Positions 45,522 to 56,188 of a DNA stretch of 64,000 bases are shown here, piece after piece. The DNA lies in contig LR746269.1 of assembly GCA_902729315.2 (NCBI GenBank), positions 129,001-193,000 on the forward strand, in the 5' to 3' direction. The notes below the pieces were generated by a model, which did no database searches, was not told the origin of the DNA, and saw nothing but the letters and a program-made list of their open reading frames with translations. Numbering within the stretch: position 1 is the first letter of the stretch; each line of letters opens with the position of its first letter. This DNA comes from Spirodela intermedia (taxonomy: Eukaryota; Streptophyta; Magnoliopsida; Alismatales; Araceae). The position numbers were made by a program, and so were the translations under genes.

Positions 45522-48023
45522 CGCTCACTCCCTGGGGTGCGATATGACTCGGGAAACAGAACATGTATGACACAGTTTTGAAAACTTGGTTGCGCAGGAA
45601 ATGAAAGAAAGAGGCGTTACAGAGGACAAGCTGCTGCTGCTGAAGGGGGTCAGCGGCGCCTTCAGGCCCGGCGTTCTGACGGCGCTGATGGGGGTGAGCG
45701 GAGCCGGGAAGACGACTCTCATGGACGTCCTGGCTGGGAGGAAGACCGGCGGGTACATCGAAGGAGACATCCGCATCTCCGGATACCCCAAGAACCAGGA
45801 GACCTTCGCCCGCATCTCCGGTTACTGCGAGCAGAACGACATCCACTCGCCCCACGTCACCGTCTACGAGTCCCTCCTCTACTCCGCGTGGCTCAGGCTC
45901 CCCGCCGATGTCGACGAGAAGCAGAGAAAGGTCAGAAGAGAGAAGAGATCCCCTCCAAAACGCTGACGACGACTTTCAAAAACCTGCTGCGGGTAATTGG
46001 TTGAGTGACACTGACGGGTGTTTTTTTTTGTTTGATCCGCCTGGACTTCCCAGACGTTCGTGGACGAGGTGATGGACTTGGTGGAGCTGAATTCGCTGAG
46101 GGGGTCGCTCGTGGGCCTGCCCGGGGTGACTGGGCTCTCGACGGAGCAGAGGAAGAGGCTCACCATCGCCGTGGAGCTCGTCGCCAACCCCTCCATCATC
46201 TTCATGGACGAGCCGACTTCGGGGCTCGACGCGAGGGCAGCGGCCATCGTGATGAGGACGGTGAGGAACACGGTGGACACCGGAAGAACCGTCGTCTGCA
46301 CCATCCACCAGCCCAGCATCGACATCTTCGAAGCCTTCGATGAGGTAAATGAATGACGACGGGATTGCTCTCCCCCTACTACTATTACTACTAATCTCCG
46401 GCGGCGTTGCTGTTCCCATGAGAGATCATCCCCCTGACCCGTCTTCCCTCCCTTCCGTGGCGGTTGCAGCTCTTCCTCATGAAGCGCGGCGGCGAGGAGA
46501 TCTACGTCGGCCCGCTTGGACGCCAGTCCAGCCACTTGATCAAGTACTTCGAGGTGAGTTCGAGAGGAAAATCACAACAAAAGAAAGAGCTCTTTCCTCG
46601 AGATGGCCGGCTCTGACATTCATCCGCTCGTTTTGTCCAAATTTCCCTCTACCAGAGCATCGACGGGGTGAAGAAGATCAAGGAGAGATACAACCCTGCG
46701 ACATGGATGCTGGAGGTGACGACCATGGCCCAAGAGGAGATCCTGGGGTTGAACTTCACCGAGGTGTACAGGAACTCCGACCTCTACAAGAGGAACAAGG
46801 ACCTGATCAAGGAGCTCAGCACGCCTCCCCCAGGCTCCAAGGATCTCTTCTTCCCTACCCAGTTCTCGCAGTCCTTCGTGATGCAGTGCGTAGCCTGCCT
46901 GTGGAAGCAGCACAAGTCCTACTGGAGGAACCCCTCGTACACCGCCACTCGCCTCTTCTTCACCGCCATCATCGCCCTCATCTTCGGAACCATCTTCTGG
47001 GACCTCGGCAAGAAGAGGTGAACCATCGTCAAACATATCTCGGACCCCTCTCCTCCTCCCCGCCCCGCCGGCGGTTCCTCCCGGGAAAGAGGAACTGACG
47101 GAACTTGCGCTCCTCTCGCAGGGAAACCTCTCTGGATCTCATCAACGCCATGGGCTCCATGTACGCCGCAGTCCTCTTCATCGGAATCCAGAACGCCCAA
47201 ACAGTCCAGCCAATCGTGGACGTCGAGCGGACCGTCTTCTACAGGGAGAAGGCCGCCGGGATGTACTCAGCTCTTCCGTATGCTTACGCACAGGTGGGTC
47301 TCTCTTCTTCATCTTGTTCTTCGTCCTCTTCTTCTCTCGTCTTCATCTTCCTCCTCTTCGTCTTCTTCCTGTTCCTCCTCGTCTCACGCTTCTCTCTCCG
47401 CCTGTGTGTGTGCAGGTACTGATTGAGATCCCCCACATCCTGGTGCAAACCCTGCTGTACGGGCTGCTGGTCTATAGCATGATCGGCTTCGACTGGACGG
47501 TGGCCAAGTTCCTTTGGTACCTCTTCTTCATGTTCTTCACCTTCCTCTACTTCACCTACTACGGCATGATGGCCGTCGCCATGACGCCCAATAGCGACAT
47601 CGCCGCCATCGTCGCCGCCGCCTTCTACGCCATCTGGAACATCTTCGCCGGCTTCATCATCCCCCGACCCGTAAGCCCCCATCCCCTCCCTCGTCCCATC
47701 TTCGCCGGCTTCATCTTCTTCTGTGCGCCTTACCGAGTTATATGATGATGGCGACTCTGCAGAGGATCCCCATCTGGTGGCGATGGTACTACTGGGCGTG
47801 TCCCGTGGCGTGGACCCTCTACGGGCTGGTGGTGTCGCAGTTCGGGGAGTACACGGACAGGATGACCGACGTCGATGAGACGGTGGAGAACTTCCTGAGG
47901 AGATTCTTAGGGTTCCGGCACGACTTCCTACCCGTGGTGGGCGTCATGGTGGTCGTCTTCACCGTGCTCTTCGCCTCCATCTTCGCCTTCTCCATCAAGA
48001 CCCTCAACTTCCAGAGACGGTGA
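41247..48023 (+). CDS. PDR: Full-size ABCG/PDR transporter, 22 exons, 1,443 aa
   Basis: This ATP-driven exporter of the pleiotropic drug resistance type acts in the plasma membrane, layout NBD1-TMD1-NBD2-TMD2. Exons: 41247-41602, 41738-41858, 41975-42063, 42190-42274, 42400-42559, 42651-42727, 42877-42927, 43062-43454, 43537-43818, 43941-44257, 44387-44547, 44662-44765, 44854-45010, 45103-45210, 45307-45419, 45598-45930, 46054-46344, 46470-46553, 46656-47017, 47122-47293, 47416-47670 and 47763-48023; all phases close. NBD1 has Walker [10 protein letters not shown] (195-203), signature GISGGQKKR and Walker [13 protein letters not shown]2 has GVSGAGKTT (890-898), [16 protein letters not shown] and [20 protein letters not shown] landmarks include [48 protein letters not shown] and [20 protein letters not shown]. 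It looks like the PDR cluster that contains tobacco NpPDR1 and Arabidopsis ABCG40. Those export terpenoids or hormones, but this substrate is unknown. The N-terminus has an unusual Gly-Ser-Leu repeat. Confidence 0.96.
41270..41322. repeat. 15-bp coding tandem repeat in ABCG exon 1
   Basis: Three to four copies of a unit close to GGGAGTCTCCAGGG encode successive (G)SLQG/GSLR units near residues 8-25 ([17 protein letters not shown]). Because the period is a multiple of three, changes in copy number keep the frame. Confidence 0.85.
45429..45519. repeat. Long (CT)n microsatellite in ABCG intron 15
   Basis: About 90 bp of nearly pure CT lies between the donor at 45420 and the acceptor before 45598, filling half of the intron. 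On the sense transcript it makes a very long pyrimidine tract well upstream of the AG. Confidence 0.92.
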
Positions 48024-48642
48024 TGAGCTCCTCCGTCCAGATTGCGCCTTTTCCGGCGACCGCCTGCACTTTCCACGACGAATCGGCAGACAGCAGCACC
48101 ATCTTCTTCTTCTTATGGCTATTTTTCTTCCTTTTTATATTCCTTGGTACAGACCCTGTGGTGCATTCCCAACACAGAATTATTTATCTGAGTACGTCTC
48201 CTGGTGCGGTATCGTCTTCTTCCTCCTTGGTCTGCCGCCATGAATGAGATGGTCCCTTGAGATGCGGACCCTGATGACCGCGGGGAGGTCCATAGCATTT
48301 CTCGAGGTCAACTCGCCGGGCTAGAGAGAGAGAGAGAGAACGGGCTTTGGGCAATCAATCTTCAACACGATCTCAAATGCTTTGGCAGACGATGTTATGT
48401 TCTGGACAACAGATTTTGAAATGAAAGACAAAAAAAATAAAAATCGCGAGGAACACTGAAATCCGAAAGAAAAGAAGACGAGAGAAAATAATGGATTTGG
48501 ATTGGGGGGAGGTGGACAACGGTGTTCCTTTCTCCGCTTCCTCTCTGGCCCCCGTTTCCTTTTGTACAGTCTGCTTGACTCTTCCAGAAGAGCAGGAGGG
48601 AGGGAGGGAGGGAGGGAGAGGCCAGCCCCCCAACCCCCTCCT
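48024..48642. other. Convergent 3' regions of the ABCG and receptor pseudokinase genes
   Basis: The two genes point at each other across 619 bp, so both 3' UTRs and terminators lie here and may overlap. A short GA run is at 48324-48339 and a GGGA repeat at 48596-48619. No gene is seen. Confidence 0.6.
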
Positions 48643-51442
48643 CTACGGCGTGGCGGCAGCCGGAGGGGTCGACGGCCCGCCGGAGGCGCCGCCGGCCTTG
48701 GACGACGGGTCGTCCTCCTCGGCGGCGGCGGCGGTGGCCCCACGGTTGAGGACCTCCTGCAGCATCCGCACCACGTCCTGGATGTCCGGGCGGGAGTCGG
48801 GGACGGTCTGGACGCAGGCCATGGCCACCTGGAGCACCTGCACCATCTCCTCCTCCTTGTCGCCGTTGTTGTTGTCATACCGCATCAGCTCCACGTCAAA
48901 CACCTCCGCCGTCCATTCCTCCCGCACCACCGACTGCACCCACCGCGGCAGATCGATCCCTTCCTCCCCCAGCGACGCCTGGTTCGGGGCCTTCCCCGTC
49001 AGCAGCTCCAGCAGCAGCACCCCGAAGCTGTACACGTCCGACTTGAAGGTGGGCCTCCGAGTCTCCGCCACCTCCGGGGCCTTGTACCCTGCCGCCGCCG
49101 CCGCCCGGGTGGGGGGCCACGCCGTCCCGAAGAGTGGGGCGAGGCCGTAGTCGGAGACGGCGCCGCCGTCGGGGTCGCCGCCGCCGAGGAGCACGTTCGA
49201 GGCCTTGACGTTGCCGTGGACGACCTTGGCGACGGTGTGGAGGTACGCGAGGCCGCGGCCCGCCGCCAGGGCGATGCGTATCCGGTTGTCCCAGTCCAGC
49301 GGGGTGCGCCCAGACCCTCTGCTCCCTGCATGTCGACGATGGACCAGGACGAAGAACCCAGTCAAAGTCGGTCACAGAGGACGTTGACCACCGAACAACC
49401 CAAGTTCCAAACCATCTACAGACTACGGGGACTGTAAGGCGAAAAAAAAAGAAGAAAAACAAGCCGCGGTAGCGCCGGCCGCAGCTCCGCCGCTGCCCAC
49501 CACCGCCACCACCACACGATGGATGGTGTGGTGGGAGGGGGAAGGAGCTACAGAACTAGAAACGGCAGAGGAGCCATCAATCAATCACAGGGCAACCAAG
49601 TGAGAAAAAGAATCTGGCAATGTATGGAGTGGAAGCAGCCATTCCGACGTCAGATGGGCCCCGCCCACAGAAAATCTTCTCCACCGGGGAGGAGCGGGGA
49701 GGAGCATGAATGCGACAAGGACGACGCAGGACTTCCGCGCTCGGTGGCGTGTGGAAGCGCGATCGTCATTATGATGACGGTACCCCATTGTTAGCCGGAG
49801 ACCGAGAGCGCACAGAGATCACGGTAGATGGAGAGACGACGACGGAAACCCATGGCGGCGGTTGGGGGGAGTGATTTGAGTATTCCAGGCTAACTGAGAA
49901 AAAATGCTCGCGCACAAGGATGACTGGCCATCAAGCGCTGGTGGAAGCGACGGCGGGATGGGTCGATTTGGGTTTGGTCTGGACAATTTGCCAGAATCGA
50001 CTGAATGGTGGATCGATCGGGAGAAAACGGGGATCGCGTTTGTCATAAACCCTAAAGTACTGGTTCTGGTGATGGGGGCAGTGAAAACCGCGAGGGAGAG
50101 AGAGAGAGAGAGGCAGGGGCTCACCGTGGAGGAGGGCGGAGAGGCTGCCGGCGGGAAAGTAGTCGTAGACGAGGAGCTTCTCGTCCTTGGAGTAGTAGAA
50201 GGCCCGGAGGGGCACCACGTTGTCGTTCTTCACCTTGCCGAGGGCCTCCATCTGCACATCGTACTCGCGCTTGGACACGGCCACGTCCTTGAGGCGCTTC
50301 ACCACCACGGTCATCCCGTCCTCCAGCACCGCCTTGTACGACGTCCCCATGCTACCCTTTCCCAGAACCTCCGCGGAAGCCCGCAGAAGGTCCTCCAGGT
50401 CGAAGCCGTAGAGCCTGTTCTCGAAGAACACCAGCTTGTTCTTCTCCACTCCCGCCCGTCCACCCCCGATATCGTCTTTGGACGACGACGTCGTGGCCGT
50501 CTCAGCCGCCCCTCCGCCAGATCTGGGGATTGCCGAAGCCCTCTTCGGCGACTTGGCCGGCTCTCGGCGCCGGCGCCTGCGGAGGACCAAGCAGATGAGC
50601 AGCAGCAGGAGGGCCAGCAACAGGACGGCGCCGCAAGCGACGGAGATCGCGATGATCGACGCCGTCGAGAGCTTCTTCTTCTTCCCCCTGTCGGCGGGGA
50701 CCTGAGCGGGAGTCTCTTCGCCTCCCGGGGACGGCGCCGGGGATGGAAAGAAGTTTTTACAGGGAGGTAGGGGACCGCCGCAGAGATCAAGGTTTCCGGC
50801 GAATGAGGAGGCCGGAAATCGCTGCAGGGGCTCGGGGATCGACCCGTTGAGCCTGTTGTTGGACACGTTGAACTCCACCATCCCGGGGATGTCGATGCTG
50901 GGGATGCTACCGGAGAAATTATTGTTCCCCAAGAACAGGCCTGTGAGGCGGGTCAGGTTGCTGAGCGCGAAGGGGATGGAGCCGCTGAAGTTGTTGGCAG
51001 ACAGGTCCATCCGCAGCATACGGGTGAGCCTGGCCACCCCCGCAGGGAGCTCGCCGGAGAGGCGGTTGCGCTGCAGGTACAGGGAGCGGAGGAGCGACAG
51101 ATTGGCGAGGTCCGCCGGGAGCTCGCCGGAGAGCCGGTTAGAGCGGAGGGAGAGCACTCGGAGGCCAGAGAGACGGGACAGTGTGTTGGGGGGGATGGGG
51201 CCAACCAGTCCCGATCCGGGGAGGCGGAGAGCTACGACCTGGTTCCGATTGGCGTCGCAGGTGACCCCTCTCCATTCGCAGGGGGAGGCCGAGGAGTTCC
51301 ACTGGATCCGCCTTCCGTGCCGCGTCCGCCCGAGGAAATCCAGCAGCGCCGCCTTGTCCTCCGTCGGCTCGGAGACAAAGCCGCGGGCCAGGCAGCAGAC
51401 GACGACGAGGAACACCTGGAGAACGCGGAATGCCACACCCAT
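48643..51442 (-). CDS. LRR-III receptor-like pseudokinase, At2g26730-like, two exons, 666 aa
   Basis: This plasma-membrane receptor-like kinase, probably inactive, has coding exons 51442-50125 and 49325-48643. A signal peptide (1-24) is followed by an LRR N-cap ([10 protein letters not shown]), about five LRRs to residue 205 ([26 protein letters not shown]) and a Pro-rich spacer. The TM helix spans 262-287 after a KKKK stretch, with an Arg-rich stop-transfer. The kinase-like domain keeps a glycine loop ([10 protein letters not shown], 361-370) and Lys382. It has HGNVKASN (476-483) in place of the HRD loop and DYG (498-500) in place of DFG, so the catalytic Asp is absent. The C-lobe matches the At2g26730 group closely ([40 protein letters not shown]). 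Such proteins act as co-receptors or scaffolds. The single intron within the kinase domain is typical of LRR-III. Confidence 0.94.
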
Positions 51443-51656
51443 CGCCCCCGACCTCGCCCCGTGGAGGCCGAGGAGCGAGGAAGAAGAGGGGCAGATTTCC
51501 TAGGAAATAATGCTGGGCAGGGGCTGTCCCCGGGCGTGGCGTCGAGGACAGAGATAGCTCTCCCTCTGGAGAGGAGCCGCCATGGGGAGGAGGCCCGGAA
51601 GAGCGAGAGCCAGGGAGAGTGTCGCAGAAGGTAGGAATCACGAGGGGGAATTTGGT

Positions 51657-51698
<42 letters not shown>

Positions 51699-53018
51699 AA
51701 AAGGCTGCCGCTGCGGCTTTTGTGCTGCAGATGCGGTCGATCACGATGTCGAGATCTGTGATCGGACGGCGGTGAGACGCTGAGAGGCGAGAGGGACATC
51801 CTCTCTCCCCAGCTGACAAGTGAGCTGCGGGCAGTGAGGCGGAGGGGGGGGGCGGTAGATGGATGCCAGCTGTAGAGGGCCGCTGGACCTCCAGTGGTAG
51901 GCCCATCACTCTGACGGCTGCGATTGGAAGTCAAACGGCCTTCTCTCTTCGATGATGCCAGGCTGGCGGCTTCCACCTAACCAAACCCCCTCCGCCCCCC
52001 AGCCACCGGCGCCGCCGCCGCTCGGAAGCGGGCCGGGGCGAGGGGCCCAACATGTGCACCGCCCTTCGGCCGGAGCACCCACCCCCCTGTTCTCCCCTGC
52101 CCACCCATTATTATTGGAGAGGGTGCGACTAAGAAACGGGGGCGGAGAAGAAGAAGAAGAAGAAGGTCGGCCCCCGCGGAGACCCGGGTTTCCTCCTCCC
52201 CTCCTTGGCCACCGGGGTTTTGGGTCAAATCCTTGTCTTGGGCGCTGTACGAATGAGTCGAGAGGGTGAACATGCCGTGGACGCCCGCGAGGGCACTGTC
52301 TCCGACCTGGTGATCCTATTTTCCTCAAGGGGTAAGGTAGCCTCGGGGCATTGGTCAACGGCGGATCCTGTAGCCGTTGACGACGAATACATTATCTGCC
52401 CCCACGCTCTTGCCGAGTTCCTGGAGAAGATGAGACGTCCAGTGCTCGGCCGCAACGTCTCGATTGATCCGCACGCGCGGAGGAGCCGAGATCCCCCGCC
52501 AAGAGTAAGAGAGAGAGAGAGAGAGAGTCAGATGGACAGAGTAGACAGAGAATCGATTTCGAGGAAGGAGCATAGAATGTCGACAGAGGAGCACATTTCG
52601 CGGCTTCTCACGAGAACCACGTGCGCCACCTGCTCGTTGGTTCCGGTAATCTTGGCCGTCCATTTTGACGGTGCATGGAATTCGGCCCGCAGAAGCCCAC
52701 CTGCGACCCACGATGGGGGAAGAAATGACCTGAGAGAGAGAGCGTCGATCATAGCTTGGAGAGATCGAAGGGTGGGAGCTGCCGTGGGAGAAATATCTAA
52801 GAGATGGGGCCCAGTCCACGTGCCTTTCGCAAGCTCCGGGCACGTCTCCTTTTTCCTCGGGATACATGGCTTCCACGTTATGATTGCCTTGGTCCATGCC
52901 TACGTGTCCGGCGGAGAGAGAAGATCCAGCCCCGGGTCCACGTTCACGTCCACAGCCGTGATCGGACCAACCTTCCCAAGTGTTCCAACCGAACGCTCAC
53001 GCGGGTCCCACGAGCCGG
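51443..53018. promoter_or_regulatory. Divergent upstream region between receptor pseudokinase and small plastid protein genes
   Basis: It should hold the 5' leader and promoter of both neighbours. A (GA)n run at about 51661-51695 lies 220 bp upstream of the receptor ATG (CT on its sense strand), and another is at 52509-52526. CACGTG-like cores occur, for example CCACGTG near 52816. ORFs in this interval show no domain and are read as compositional. Confidence 0.5.
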
Positions 53019-53026
53019 TATAGATA
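53019..53026 (+). promoter_or_regulatory. Possible TATA box of the small plastid protein gene
   Basis: TATAGATA, followed by ACCCGC, lies 166 bp before the start codon and is the best TATA-like element in the upstream region. It is a variant of the consensus, so the call is moderate. Confidence 0.45.
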
Positions 53027-53184
53027 CCCGCTCCCCGTCCTTCCTCCCTCAACCTGTGCTCTCTTTCTCTCTGCTAACCGCATCGTCAGAGGAAGAACCG
53101 CCTCCGAGGATCACAGAGGAGCACAGAGAAGAGGAGGAAGAAGAAGAAGGCGCGCGCGGGAGAAGAGAAAGGGAAGGCCTCGCC

Positions 53185-53743
53185 ATGGCCGTCGCCTCCA
53201 TCCACTGCTGCCTCAGCGTCCCCCCTCCGAACGCCACTTCTTCGCCCTCCGGCGTCAAGCTCGCCCTCTCCCCCTGGTGAGTCTGCGTTTGCGTGATACT
53301 GTCTCCGATGGTGAGTTCCCTTTGCCGCTCCGGTGTGACGCAAGAGCTGTGATGATTCCTGCCGCAGGCCGCCGGCGAGTGCGACGGCGAGGAAGGAGGA
53401 GAGCTGGAGGGGTCGATGCGTGTCGACGGTGGCGTGCGTGATCCTCGGATCGGCCGTCGGGCTGGCGGAGGTCGGCGGTGGATGGGAGGGCTTCGCATAC
53501 GCCGACGAAATGCGTGAGGCGGCGGCGGCGGGAGCGGCCTCCGGGCCGCGGGTGGTGCGGTGGAGCGACAAGAGAGAGTGTCCCCCGTGGCACACCAACT
53601 CGTTGGAGAATATCGTCCCGGAGAATCTCCCCCGGCCGTCGACTCGCCGGAGGTCGGAGGCCGTCACGATCAGCCGGAGCGCGCCGGCCGTCCTCGGCCG
53701 CGCCGCCATCGCCTCCGGCCGCGCCGGCTGCTACTCCCTCTAG
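53185..53743 (+). CDS. Small uncharacterised protein, probably plastid/thylakoid targeted, two exons, 155 aa
   Basis: Exons are 53185-53276 and 53368-53743; the junction splits a Trp codon and the phase closes to TAG. I do not recognise a named family. The N-terminus (MAVASIHCCLSVPPPNATSS) is Ser/Ala-rich and lacks acidic residues, like a chloroplast transit peptide. A hydrophobic segment (CVSTVACVILGSAVGLAEVG) then ends at a possible AYA signal-peptidase site before DEMREAAA, a layout typical of thylakoid-lumen bipartite targeting. The mature part has a distinctive motif, WSDKRECPPWHTNSLENIVP, followed by ENLPRPSTRRR, which looks conserved rather than random. High GC matches its neighbours. 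Context does not suggest a partner. The gene model is good and the function is unknown. Confidence 0.78.
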
Positions 53744-56188
53744 GCCACACCATTTAGCCATCCAAATCCATATTCATTACTATTAATTACTGTTACTATT
53801 CTCCCCCGCCTCCCGCCCCCTCCCTTTCCTTCAATTTTTCTCCTCTGTAAGGTCCACCGGGATCGCCGCAGGCGCAGCAGGCAGGGTTGCGCCCCCAATT
53901 GATATCCTCGACGAAGAATTAGGAGGCGGGGGAAGGGAAAAATATCGGAAGCAGCCGACGACGCCATCAACAGCCCCCCCCCCCCCGGTGTGTAAATAAT
54001 ATCCTCGCCGGCATCACTGTGACTATCATGTAAAAGTCCACAAATTCCTCCCTCCCTTCGCCCACCTCGATCTCTCTGTCTTTCCCTTTCCGCCTTTATC
54101 CTTTGTCTTCGAGCAGGACGAGCACGGCACGCAGTACACCGATCGACACCGGTAGTACGACCCCGCGGGTGCCGGCCAGTACCGCGGGGGCCCTCGCGGG
54201 CGCCCGATGCAGTACCAGTACAAACGCAGAGGATGGGTGGCCCTGCTTCCTCCCCCTCCAGAGATGGCCGCCAATTACGAATACCACCACCACGTCGCCG
54301 GCGGGATCCTCTCGCCCCGATTAACCGATCCCCCTGGACGGCGGTCAAGACATCTTCCCGACGAAATCGCCCGTTCCTTCGCTCCCCCTTGTTGACCACG
54401 TCGTCCCGCCGCCGGCTGAATTCGTCCGAACCTCTGAATGAATTCGTCCGCCCTCCGAGCGCCCGCCACAACTGCCGCCGCACGTGCACGTGGTTCGGGG
54501 GCTGACTTTTCGGGTCAAACGAAAAAGCTCGCTGACCATGGGGCTCGCCCAGATTTGGCGAATACGAGTGATTTTAAAGTCAAAACCGTGTTAGCTCTGG
54601 AATCCCCCGAAAATTGGAGTATCGTGACGGCGGCTTCTCATTTTGCCAGCTATAAATCGGGTGGAACAGACGAAAATACCGATATAACTCCAGAATTTGA
54701 ACGTGTGCGGAGGTTTGAGAGGCGGTTCCTATCCCGACCAAGGTCAACGGGAGGAGACGACTTAGACTCGGGGATCGTACGGCGAATGTGCCCCCGTGGA
54801 CCTGATCGATCCCCCCGCATTATCCGACGGGTGTGAGACGTTCGGCCGCGTCGCCACGCCAAGTCAGGGGAGGAGAATCCCACGTGGCTCCCCCCCCCCC
54901 CCCTCGCGATTGGCATCTCCGCGGCCTGGCGTCATTGACCGGGGCGCCCGATTGTGCGGGGGCTCCAACGGCCAACTGTAGGGGCTTTTGGGTCACGCGC
55001 ATCACCGCTGACTCAGATCGACCGGTCGGAGAAACTTTCGACCAAATGATTGTACTTATCGTGATAATCATTCTTCTTTCTTGCCCACTCCAGGAGGGAC
55101 AGCTAGAGAGGCGATCACGGCCTTTCGATGAGCGACGAATGAAGGGGCACACCCCATCGAACGGACAGAGGCGCTTGAAACGGTGCGCCCCCTAGTAGAC
55201 ACGATCAGCGGGGGAAGTCGCGTCCACAAGGAAGAGGGTAGCGCAGTAATTACCCACGAAGGCTCGCCATTTCTCGACGCTGTCTGCGGCCCCCTCGGGT
55301 CTTCGAGAAATGGCGATAACACCCTTGTTCCTCGGGAGGAGAAGTGAGAAAAGTCGGTTATTAATCGAAAATACGGGGGTACTTACTCGAGGGGCCATGC
55401 CAACAGGGTTAACCGCTTGTGCTGTGGGCGGATCCCAGGCGTCCGATCGATGGCCCAGCTACATCAGACGGCCGCCCCGACAAGCTTCCACCAGCACGCT
55501 GCCGGAATATCATCTAGATGTATATATATTTATGAATATGCGGACATTAAGTATGGATTATTGAGAAAAAAGACACGTTATTTGGATATTTGTCTTCAAC
55601 TCTGAAGTATTGTATTATTTATTTAATACTTTGGTATGAACAGTTGGAGTTGATTCTCGGAAGAGGAAGATGGATTAGAGTGTGTGACCTCGAACTATTT
55701 TACTGTGGATGATGGCCATTCGGACCGTCTTCGGAAGCCTTCGGGTAGCTTTTGGCCTTTGTCCGCTTTGCCCCGCTCTGCTCTACTCCTCTCTCTCTCT
55801 CCCTCCCTCCCACATCTGCTCCTCTGCAGCTGCTCCCGCTTCTGCTGTCGTCGTCTGCATCAGCTTTTTGTTCTGTTACGTTCCCTGGTGAGTGGGGAGG
55901 GGGCTGGGGGATGGGGCTCTCTGCGAGAGGGGATTGTCTTCTTCCTGTATTCGCTGGTCTATGATCCTCTATCGGTGGGTGCGTGGAGGGGGGGGAGAAG
56001 GGTGGAGAGTACCCCGGTGGGCGGGATTTGCTGGCGCGAAGTGGAGGGGGAGCGGAGGGAGGAGAGATCCTCGGTGGAGGAGGGGGCGATCCTCGCGAGG
56101 AAATCTGAGAACGAGAGGCGGGCGGCCGACTTCTTGACTTCGACCAGCGGTTCTAGAGAGGAGGTCGTGCCGTAGGAATTGCGGAATC
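53744..56188. other. Intergenic region upstream of the LEUNIG-type gene
   Basis: The left part holds the 3' region of the small plastid protein gene. C-rich tracts lie at about 53976-53986 and 54891-54903. ORFs of up to about 250 codons on the minus strand (54489-53740) have no domain, biased composition and Arg-rich translation, so I leave them out. The last 500 bases are pyrimidine-rich, then purine-rich, and should be the promoter and 5' leader of the LEUNIG-type gene, which may include a leader intron. Confidence 0.45.

Noticed and set aside
49931-50124. Continuation of the receptor kinase frame past 50125 (PLPLSLSLP...)
   Set aside because: It runs into a GA/CT repeat; a GT donor at 50124 joined to the AG before 49325 restores the kinase domain in phase.
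53740-54489. A 249-codon minus-strand ORF opposite the 3' region of the small plastid protein gene
   Set aside because: Arg/Gly-rich translation with no domain and no splice or promoter context; likely compositional.
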